This document shows positions 1 through 5,089 of a stretch of 5,391 bases of DNA, piece after piece (within the stretch, counting starts at the first letter, position 1; each line of letters begins with the position of its first letter). The notes under the pieces were generated by a model. That model did not search any database. It was not told where the DNA came from and saw only the letters and a list, made by a program, of their open reading frames with translations. Origin of the DNA: Actinomycetes bacterium (lineage in GTDB: Bacteria; Actinomycetota; Actinomycetes; Actinomycetales; Cellulomonadaceae); the NCBI GenBank assembly GCA_023430425.1, contig JAEZAR010000364.1, forward strand, positions 1 through 5,391. The letters are read 5' to 3'. The translations under genes and the position numbers were made by a program.

Positions 1-309
1 GACCTGCCCCGCGCCGTCGCCGCGCTGGCCGCGGCCGGCCACACCCGGGTGCTGACGGAGGGCGGCCCCCGCCTGCTCCGCGACCTGCTCGCCGCCGGGC
101 TCGTGGACGAGCTCTGCCTGACCTGGAGCCCGCTGCTCGTCGGCGAGGGGAGGCGCCTGCTCGGCGGTGCGCTCGACCCGCCGCTCGCCGCCCGGCCCGC
201 GCTCCTGCTGCACGCCCAGGGGACGCTGCTCGGCCGGTGGCTGCTGCGCCCCGCCGACGGCCCCGCCGACGCGAACACCCCGGCGTCGGCCGATACCCTC
301 GACGGGTGA
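1..309 (+). CDS. RibD C-terminal / dihydrofolate-reductase-fold reductase, 3' fragment
   Basis: This is the last 102 codons of a gene that begins left of the window, read in frame 1 to the TGA at 307-309. The visible protein carries the core of the RibD-C (pyrimidine reductase) fold: a strand and glycine turn reading TEGGPRLLRDLLAAGLVDEL, followed by a strand with SPLLVGEG and a final strand near LGRWLL. In this family the TEGG segment lies at the NADPH site, and the 'VDEL..t.sPlllG.g' block is highly recognisable. Members reduce pyrimidine intermediates of riboflavin synthesis or related pteridine-like substrates, but many actinobacterial stand-alone copies have no assigned substrate. The tail after the fold (PADGPADANTPASADTLDG) is Ala/Pro/Asp-rich and looks disordered. 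The stop overlaps the GTG start of the next gene, so the two are probably co-translated. Family call is firm; the substrate is not. Confidence 0.8.
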   Translation, partial: DLPRAVAALAAAGHTRVLTEGGPRLLRDLLAAGLVDELCLTWSPLLVGEGRRLLGGALDPPLAARPALLLHAQGTLLGRWLLRPADGPADANTPASADTLDG

Positions 310-791
310 GCGAGATCGTCGTCGTCCTCACCGAGGACGCCCTGTCCGACGCCGACGTGGAGCACGTCAGGGGGCTGCACGCCGGGCGCGACGTGACCTA
401 CCACGTCCTCGTGCCCGCCGACACCGAGCAGAACATGCTCGCGTCCCTCGTGGACCACCTGAGCATGGGCGAGCTGCGGGAGGCGCTCGACGCCGCCCTC
501 GGTCGCGAGCCCGAGCCGGCCGAGGCACGGCGCAGCGCCGAGGAGAGCCTTGCCGGGTCGCTCGCCCTGCTCGCGGCAGCCGGCGCGACCGCCGACGGCG
601 CGGTCGTCGCCGACGACCCCCTGCCCGCCCTGCGGGCGGTGGTCGCCGACCGCGAGGTGAGCGAGATCGTCGTCGTCACGCTGCCGCACGCGCTCGAGGA
701 CACCTTCCGCACGGACTGGGCGTCCCGTGCCCGCGAGGAGCTGCGCGTCCCGGTGCTGCACCTGTACTCGGGGACGAGCCGCCTGGGCTGA
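306..791 (+). CDS. Small Usp-like Rossmann-fold protein of unknown function
   Basis: This encodes a 161-residue cytoplasmic protein with no signal peptide or membrane segment. The GTG at 306 is chosen because it overlaps the upstream stop (GTGA) and opens directly on a hydrophobic strand (SEIVVVLT). No Shine-Dalgarno sequence is evident, which fits translational coupling. The layout resembles a universal stress protein: strand 1 at about residues 3-8, strand 2 at 30-36 (VTYHVLVPA), an acidic helical middle (about 45-95), then GAVVADDPLPALRAVV and a strand at 120-125, ending with a strand containing VPVLHLYS (148-155). The usual Usp nucleotide-binding GxxG...G(S/T) motif is not visible, so ATP binding is doubtful. 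Residues 1-7 and 118-124 are identical, encoded by a 21-nt exact repeat (306-326 and 657-677). A real gene is very likely; calling it Usp-like is inference from secondary-structure pattern. Confidence 0.72.
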   Translation: MSEIVVVLTEDALSDADVEHVRGLHAGRDVTYHVLVPADTEQNMLASLVDHLSMGELREALDAALGREPEPAEARRSAEESLAGSLALLAAAGATADGAVVADDPLPALRAVVADREVSEIVVVTLPHALEDTFRTDWASRAREELRVPVLHLYSGTSRLG

Positions 792-799
792 GCGCCGCC

Positions 800-828
800 G
801 CACCGTCGCGATCAGCCCCGGACGGTGC
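800..828. terminator. Inverted repeat at convergent gene ends, candidate bidirectional terminator
   Basis: A perfect 8-bp inverted repeat, GCACCGTC (800-807) and GACGGTGC (821-828), encloses a 13-nt loop. It lies across the 20-bp gap between the convergent stops at 791 and 814, with the right arm inside the last codons of the racemase gene. There is no T-tract on either side, which is common in high-GC actinobacteria but leaves the terminator role unproven. Position is the main argument. Confidence 0.45.
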
Positions 829-1528
829 CCCCGGCGCTCTCGATGGTGCGCCGCGCCAGGACGTCGAGGGAGTCCACGAGCGTGGGGTCCTCGGCCAGCA
901 GGTCGACGTCGGCGGCGATCACGGACAGCTCGGTGCACCCGAGGACCACGGCCTGCGCGCCCTGCTCGCGCAGCGTGGCGACGATCCCGCGGAACGCGGC
1001 GACGTCCACCGGCCGCCCGGCCTTGACCTGCTCGTAGATGATCCGCATCAGCGCGTCCTGCGCCGCGTCGTCGGGCAGGACGCAGCGGGCCCCGACGGCC
1101 GCGAGCGCGCGCTGGTACACGCCCGCGTGCACCGTGCCGCTCGTGGCGAGGACACCGACCGCGCGCACGTCCGGCACGCGCCGGGCCACCTCCGCGACGG
1201 TCTCGGTCACGATGTTGAGCAGCGGGACGTCGACGGCGTCCGTGATCTCCTGCGTGAAGTGGTGGGCGGTGTTGCAGGGCAGGACGAGCAGGTCCACACC
1301 GAACGCCGCGAGCCGCCGGGCGTCGTCGGCCATCACGGGGCCGGGGTCCTCGTCGGACGTGCCGAGGATGAACGCCGTGCGGTCGGGGATCGACGCGTGG
1401 TCGAGCACCACCATGTCGAGGTGGTCCTGGTCGCGGTCGGCGGCGGTCAGGCGCACCACCATGTCGAGGAAGTAGGCGGTCGCCGCGGGGCCGACCCCCC
1501 CGATCACGCCGACCCACCGCCGGCTCAT
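812..1528 (-). CDS. Aspartate/glutamate racemase family protein (probable D-Asp or D-Glu supply)
   Basis: The 238-residue product is a typical length for the cofactor-independent Asp/Glu/hydantoin racemase superfamily. The N-terminus reads VGVIGGVGPAATAYF (residues 6-20), the usual opening of amino-acid racemases of the aspartate racemase group. The two catalytic cysteines sit in LPCNTAHHF (C85) and LGCTEL (C198, with E200), one per half of the pseudo-symmetric fold, so both proton-transfer residues are present. Such enzymes interconvert L- and D-aspartate or L- and D-glutamate in the cytoplasm. The ATG at 1528 overlaps the ligase stop (ATGA) and has a GGAGGG site 8 nt upstream inside the ligase tail. 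The frame remains open upstream to 1660 but encodes only low-complexity sequence there. Co-translation with the ATP-grasp ligase suggests its D-product feeds that enzyme, as in the E. faecium Racfm-Aslfm pair. Asp versus Glu specificity cannot be decided by eye. Confidence 0.85.
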   Translation of the reverse strand: MSRRWVGVIGGVGPAATAYFLDMVVRLTAADRDQDHLDMVVLDHASIPDRTAFILGTSDEDPGPVMADDARRLAAFGVDLLVLPCNTAHHFTQEITDAVDVPLLNIVTETVAEVARRVPDVRAVGVLATSGTVHAGVYQRALAAVGARCVLPDDAAQDALMRIIYEQVKAGRPVDVAAFRGIVATLREQGAQAVVLGCTELSVIAADVDLLAEDPTLVDSLDVLARRTIESAGGTVRG

Positions 1529-2811
1529 CGCCCCATCCCTCCCCCGCGGGCCCCCCGCCGCGGCGGCGGCGGGTAGTGCCGACGGTACTTGCGGAACTGG
1601 TTGAGCTGGGCGAGGACCAGGTACGCGATCCGCCGCGGGTCGCGCTCGGCGGCGTACCACAGCGGGTTCGTGGCCCGTCCCGAACGGAACAGGTGCCGGG
1701 TCCGGGCGCGCAGCGCGTCGTCGGCGACGTACCGCAGAAGCAGCGGACGGGGCAGCACCGTGTACAGGTGCTCGGTGGTGAGCTGCTCGGGCGCGCCCGG
1801 GGGCAGGGGGTCCAGACCCTGCACCCGCTCCCGGACGTACAGCTCGGCGGTGTTGCGCCCGGCCGCCGTGATGTAGAAGTTGCTGCGCCCGAGGCGGGGG
1901 TTGAGCTCGAAGAAGACCGTGCGCCCGTCACGCGGGTCGTGCTTGAGGTCGAAGTTGGCGAACCCGCGCCAGCCGATGTGCTCGAGCAGCCGGCGCGCCT
2001 GCTCGACCACCTCGGCGTCGGCCTGCGTGATGATCCCGGCCGGGTTGCCCAGGGCACCGGGGGTGTGCTCCTCGAGCAGGACGTGGCCGAACGCGGCGAA
2101 GCGCATCCGGCCGGCGGTGTCGCAGTAGCAGGTGAGGATCCGCATGCCGGAGTCGTCGCCCGGGATGAGGTCCTGGATGACGAAGGAGTCCGTGTACCCG
2201 GCGAGCCGGATGCGCTCCATGAGCTCGGCGAGCTCGGCCGGGGTGGCGACGGTGAAGACCTTCTTCTTCCCCGGGAAGTCGACGTGGTGGTACGAGGCGG
2301 TGTTACCGGTCTTGGCGATCACCGGGAACCGGAGCCCGGAGGTGTCGGGCACCCCGCCCGCGCCCACGTCGTGGACGACGGTCGTCGGGTGGGCGAGCCC
2401 CAGCTCGGCGCACAACCGGCCGAACTGCTCCTTGTCCGTCACCAGGTCGAGCGTCGCCCGGTCGACGTAGGGGACGACGTAGAGGTCCTCGAGCCGTTCC
2501 CGGTTCTCCACGATCGTGCGGACGAGCCAGTCGGCGCTGCCGAGCAGCAGCAGCCGCTTGCCGGGGTGCTGGCTCGCGACGGCGCGGAGCCGGGCGACGG
2601 CGGCGGCAGGGTCGTCGATGCGGGGTTCGACGACGTTGTCCAGGATCGTCGAGTGGCGCACCATGCCCGTCGCGACGGAGGACACCACGACCGAGCGCAC
2701 CCCGTACGCCTCGTGGAAGGCCCGGGCGACGCTGTAGGCGCCGACGTCGCCCCCGAGCACCACCGGCTGGAGCTCCGGGGCCGGCACCACGGCCCGCGCC
2801 GGTGCGCGCAC
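1525..2811 (-). CDS. ATP-grasp amino-acid ligase, candidate peptidoglycan D-Asp/D-Glu ligase
   Basis: The 428-residue product is an ATP-grasp carboxylate-amine ligase. Residues 17-40 form a Rossmann-like preATP-grasp strand and helix (VVLGGDVGAYSVARAFHEAY). The ENRERLEDLYVVPYVDR segment (102-118) and TDKEQF (125-130) lead into the ATP-binding lobe, with FPVIAKTGN (K167) and VIQDLIPGDD (211-220). Metal-binding residues are D288 in FANFDLK and E302/N304 in FFELNPRLGRS. The overall pattern matches the E. faecium D-aspartate ligase type, which attaches D-Asp to the diamino acid of the peptidoglycan stem; this is family resemblance from memory, not an alignment. The GTG at 2811 lies 5 bp after the gndA stop with a weak GAGG 10 nt upstream; GTG at 2790 is an alternative. 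The tail is basic and Pro-rich (P414-P417, then Arg/Gly) and contains the racemase ribosome-binding site. Catalytic class is firm, substrate inferred. Confidence 0.82.
   Translation of the reverse strand: MRAPARAVVPAPELQPVVLGGDVGAYSVARAFHEAYGVRSVVVSSVATGMVRHSTILDNVVEPRIDDPAAAVARLRAVASQHPGKRLLLLGSADWLVRTIVENRERLEDLYVVPYVDRATLDLVTDKEQFGRLCAELGLAHPTTVVHDVGAGGVPDTSGLRFPVIAKTGNTASYHHVDFPGKKKVFTVATPAELAELMERIRLAGYTDSFVIQDLIPGDDSGMRILTCYCDTAGRMRFAAFGHVLLEEHTPGALGNPAGIITQADAEVVEQARRLLEHIGWRGFANFDLKHDPRDGRTVFFELNPRLGRSNFYITAAGRNTAELYVRERVQGLDPLPPGAPEQLTTEHLYTVLPRPLLLRYVADDALRARTRHLFRSGRATNPLWYAAERDPRRIAYLVLAQLNQFRKYRRHYPPPPRRGARGGGMGR
1537..1542 (-). promoter_or_regulatory. Ribosome binding site for the racemase, inside the ligase coding region
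   Basis: On the reverse strand GGAGGG lies 8 nt before the racemase ATG at 1528, an ideal spacing. It falls within the Gly-Gly-Gly-Met codons at the end of the ligase gene. It decides the racemase start and means the racemase can be initiated independently as well as by coupling through the ATGA overlap. Confidence 0.7.
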
Positions 2812-2816
2812 GCCCG

Positions 2817-4244
2817 TCAGGCCTCGACCTCGGCCCGGCCGGCGGACCACTCGGTGTGGTACGAGCCCGGACGGTCCGTGCGGCGGTAGGTGTGCGCGCC
2901 GAAGAAGTCGCGCTGCGCCTGGATGAGGTTCGCCGGCAGGCGCTCCGCGCGCACCCCGTCGTAGTAGGCGAGCGAGGACGCGAAGGCCGGGACGGGCACG
3001 CCGTTGGTCGCCGCCGCGGCGACCACGCGGCGCCAGGCGGCCACGCCGCCGCCCACCGCACCGGCGAAGTACGGGTCCGCCAGCAGGAGCGGCAGGTCGG
3101 CGTCGCGCTCGTACGCCTCGGTGATGCGGTCGAGGAACCGCGCCCGGATGATGCAGCCCCCGCGCCAGATCCGGGCCATCGCCCCGCGGTCGATCCCCCA
3201 GCCGTTCTCCGCCGACGCCGCGGCGATCTGCTCGAAGCCCTGCGAGTAGGCGACCACCTTGGAGGCGTACAGGGCGCGGCGCACGTCCTCGACGAATGCG
3301 TCGCGGTCGGCCACCTGCCACGTGCCGGCGTGCCCCGGCAGCGCCCGCCCGGCGGCGCGCTGCGGCGCCGAGCCCGAGAGCGCGCGGGCGAACGTCGCCT
3401 CGGCGATGCCGGTGACCGGCACCCCGAGGTCGAGGGCGTTCTGGACCGTCCAGCGGCCGGTCCCCTTCTGCTCCGCCGCGTCGAGCACCACGTCGACGAA
3501 CGCCGCCCCGGTGACCGGGTCCGTGTGGGCGAGCACCTCGGCCGTGATCTCGATGAGGAACGACTCCAGGTCCCCGGTGTTCCACTCCGCGAAGACCCGG
3601 CCGATCTCGGCGGCCGAGGCCCCCAGCCCCTGCCGCAGCAGGTCGTACGCCTCGGCGATGAGCTGCATGTCGGCGTACTCGATGCCGTTGTGCACCTTCT
3701 TGACGAAGTGGCCCGCGCCGTCGGGCCCGACGTGCGTGCAGCAGGGCACGCCGTCCACCTTGGCGGAGACGGCCTCGAGCATCGGCCCGAGGGAGGCGTA
3801 CGCCTCGGCGGTGCCGCCCGGCATGATGCTCGGCCCGAGGAGCGCCCCCTCCTCGCCGCCCGAGACCCCCGTGCCGACGAAGTGCAGACCCCGCTCGCGG
3901 AGCGCGGCCTCGCGCCGCCGGGTGTCGGGGAAGTGGGCGTTGCCGGCGTCGACGACGATGTCGCCCGGCTCGAGCAGGGGCACCAGCTCGTCGATGACCG
4001 CGTCGGTGGGCGCGCCGGCCTTGACCATCACGACCACCTTGCGCGGCCGCTCGAGGGCCGCGACGAGGTCGGCCAGCGTCTCGGCCGCGACGAAGGTGCC
4101 CTCGTCGCCGTGCTCGGCCACGAGCGAGTGCGTGCGCGCCGCGGTCCGGTTGTGCACGGCGACGGAGTACCCGTGGCGGGCGAAGTTCCGGGCGAGGTTG
4201 CGGCCCATCACGGCCAGTCCGGTGACGCCGATCTGTGCGGTCAT
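2817..4244 (-). CDS. gndA: 6-phosphogluconate dehydrogenase, decarboxylating (NADP+, long form)
   Basis: The 475-residue enzyme, full length for the homodimeric long form, oxidises and decarboxylates 6-phosphogluconate to ribulose 5-phosphate with production of NADPH in the cytoplasmic pentose phosphate pathway. The N-terminal Rossmann domain has GLAVMGRNLARNFARHG (residues 9-25) and HNRT (31-34), the Arg/Thr after strand 2 fitting NADP+. Substrate and catalytic groups are S128-G129-G130, K182 and E189 in VKKVHNGIEY (181-190), and R445 and H451 near the C-terminus, which in this family contact the phosphate of the partner subunit's substrate. The signature DAAEQKGTGRW (255-265) is intact. The ATG at 4244 has a GGAGG 11 nt upstream. 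It is the first gene of the reverse-strand operon, 5 bp ahead of the ATP-grasp ligase, an unusual partner for a central-metabolism enzyme. Nothing looks broken. Confidence 0.97.
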   Translation of the reverse strand: MTAQIGVTGLAVMGRNLARNFARHGYSVAVHNRTAARTHSLVAEHGDEGTFVAAETLADLVAALERPRKVVVMVKAGAPTDAVIDELVPLLEPGDIVVDAGNAHFPDTRRREAALRERGLHFVGTGVSGGEEGALLGPSIMPGGTAEAYASLGPMLEAVSAKVDGVPCCTHVGPDGAGHFVKKVHNGIEYADMQLIAEAYDLLRQGLGASAAEIGRVFAEWNTGDLESFLIEITAEVLAHTDPVTGAAFVDVVLDAAEQKGTGRWTVQNALDLGVPVTGIAEATFARALSGSAPQRAAGRALPGHAGTWQVADRDAFVEDVRRALYASKVVAYSQGFEQIAAASAENGWGIDRGAMARIWRGGCIIRARFLDRITEAYERDADLPLLLADPYFAGAVGGGVAAWRRVVAAAATNGVPVPAFASSLAYYDGVRAERLPANLIQAQRDFFGAHTYRRTDRPGSYHTEWSAGRAEVEA

Positions 4245-4298
4245 GCCGAGGGGTCCCTCCGGTCGGGGGCGGGGGCGCGGTGCAGCGCGGGCCCGGCC

Positions 4299-4304
4299 AG
4301 CCTA
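4299..4304 (-). promoter_or_regulatory. Probable -10 element for the gndA operon
   Basis: The reverse strand reads TAGGCT, a good actinobacterial housekeeping-sigma -10 (TAnnnT), in the divergent gap 4245-4391. A start site about 7 nt downstream would give a leader of roughly 45-50 nt containing the GGAGG site (4256-4260) of gndA. No convincing -35 hexamer is visible, which is usual in this group. Confidence 0.5.
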
Positions 4305-4379
4305 GTGGCGCGCCCCACCGGCGGCCCGGGGCGTCCACCCGCCCAGCGCGCCTCCTCGGCCGCGGCCGCAGCACGGACG

Positions 4380-4385
4380 TACGCT
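4380..4385 (+). promoter_or_regulatory. Probable -10 element giving a leaderless DUF3000 mRNA
   Basis: TACGCT fits TAnnnT and ends 6 nt before the GTG at 4392, so transcription would begin at or next to the start codon. The absence of a Shine-Dalgarno sequence before that GTG agrees with a leaderless transcript. No clear -35 is seen; the region where it would lie is a GC palindrome. Confidence 0.5.
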
Positions 4386-4391
4386 GCCGAC

Positions 4392-4973
4392 GTGATCACC
4401 CCCGACGCCGACGTCCCCCCGGCGTTCGTCGCCGCGCTCGAGGCCCTGGCTGCTCGCCGCCTGCGCGCCGAGGTCCGGCTCAGCGAGATCCCCGCACCCG
4501 GGCGCATCGCGCCGTACGCCGTCGCGCTGAGCGCCGAGGTGGTCGGGGCCGACGAGGAGATGCTGGTCGAGACCGAGCCGGCCTCCGGGCGGTTCGTGCT
4601 GCTGCACGACCCTGCCGGGCAGGAGGCGTGGGAGGGCACGTTCCGGGTCGTCACGCTCGTGCGGGCCGCCCTGGACCCCGAGGTCGGGGTGGACCCGCTG
4701 CTCTGCGAGGCGGCGTGGAGCTGGGTGGAGGACGCGCTCGACCAGGCCGGCGCCGCCCACCACGCCCTGGGCGGGACGGTGACCAGGGTCGTCTCCCAGT
4801 CGTTCGGCGCGCTCGCCGAGCGCCCCGGCGAGGTCGAGGTCGAGATCCGCGCGTCGTGGACCCCGGACGGCAGCACGGGCGAGCACCTGGCGGCCTGGGC
4901 GGGCGTGCTGTGCACGGCCGCAGGGCTGCCCCCGCTGCCCGACGGCGTCGCCGCCCTGGCACCCCGTCGCTGA
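4392..4973 (+). CDS. DUF3000 family protein
   Basis: The 193-residue soluble protein is recognised as DUF3000, an actinobacterial family without known function. The diagnostic stretch is RLRAEVRLSEIPAPGRIAPY (residues 23-42), followed by ALSAEV and a strand-rich body (GRFVLLHDPAG, EGTFRVVTLV), a Trp-containing helix (LLCEAAWSWVEDAL, 103-116), and a C-terminal half with GGTVTRVVSQSFGAL and EVEIRASW. No catalytic motif, signal peptide or membrane segment is visible. The GTG at 4392 fits a leaderless start and begins just ahead of the conserved core; no better in-frame start exists nearby. It is transcribed divergently from gndA. In many actinobacteria this gene is followed by an HRDC/ribonuclease D-like gene; here a LuxR-type regulator comes next in the same direction, with its own promoter. 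Family call is good; function is unknown. Confidence 0.85.
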   Translation: MITPDADVPPAFVAALEALAARRLRAEVRLSEIPAPGRIAPYAVALSAEVVGADEEMLVETEPASGRFVLLHDPAGQEAWEGTFRVVTLVRAALDPEVGVDPLLCEAAWSWVEDALDQAGAAHHALGGTVTRVVSQSFGALAERPGEVEVEIRASWTPDGSTGEHLAAWAGVLCTAAGLPPLPDGVAALAPRR

Positions 4974-5025
4974 CGCGGGCGCGCGGCGCGGGATCCGTTC
5001 TCGCCACCCTCGTCCGCTTCCGTCC

Positions 5026-5053
5026 TCAAGGACCGCACCGCTGGTGCCGATAT
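5026..5053 (+). promoter_or_regulatory. FliA/WhiG-type (sigma-28 family) promoter
   Basis: TCAA (5026-5029), a 16-nt spacer and GCCGATAT (5046-5053) closely match the flagellar/WhiG sigma consensus TAAA-N15-16-GCCGATAA. The extended CTCAAG (5025-5030) is of the kind seen before motility genes in motile actinobacteria. Start of transcription would be near 5060, leaving a leader of about 30 nt with a GGAG site before the regulator's GTG at 5090. The match is read directly; sigma factor use is inference. Confidence 0.65.
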
Positions 5054-5079
5054 GGCGGGTACAGCATCCCCTGTGCCCC

Positions 5080-5083
5080 GGAG
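5080..5083 (+). promoter_or_regulatory. Ribosome binding site of the LuxR-type regulator
   Basis: GGAG stands 6 nt before the GTG at 5090 and selects that start over the in-frame GTG ten codons downstream. Confidence 0.6.
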
Positions 5084-5089
5084 CGACCA

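Noticed and set aside
289..295. GCCGATA just before the Usp-like gene, resembling the -10 of a second FliA/WhiG promoter.
   Set aside because: There is no TCAA/TAAA box 15-17 nt upstream (the place holds ACGC and nearby bases), and the site lies inside the end of the upstream coding region, only about 11 nt from the next start.
167..1576. Long forward open frame of 469 codons across the Usp-like and racemase genes.
   Set aside because: It is Arg/Pro-rich and contains no recognisable domain, and it overlaps two well-supported genes. It arises from GC-biased codon positions.
1529..1660. N-terminal extension of the racemase from an upstream start at 1660.
   Set aside because: The extra 44 residues are Arg/Pro/Ala-rich and overlap the ligase. 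The ATG at 1528 has a well-spaced ribosome-binding site and begins directly on the conserved VGVIGG strand.
4357..4368. Perfect 12-bp palindrome CGGCCGCGGCCG in the divergent promoter region, a possible operator.
   Set aside because: It is made only of G and C in a very GC-rich genome, where such palindromes arise often by chance. There is no second copy and no link to a known regulator.
1525..4374. A 949-codon open frame on the reverse strand that could be read as one giant protein including the ATP-grasp domain.
   Set aside because: Upstream of 2811 it lies out of frame over gndA and encodes Arg/Gly/Ala-rich low-complexity sequence typical of high-GC shadow frames. The ligase domain begins just after 2811.
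4302..4886. Reverse-strand open frame of 194 codons opposite the DUF3000 gene.
   Set aside because: The composition is that of an antisense shadow, with no domain and no ribosome-binding site, whereas the forward strand encodes a recognised family.
4974..5000. GC-rich alternating CGCG tract after the DUF3000 stop as a terminator.
   Set aside because: Only short, ambiguous self-complementary stretches can be paired, with no stable unique stem or T-tract.
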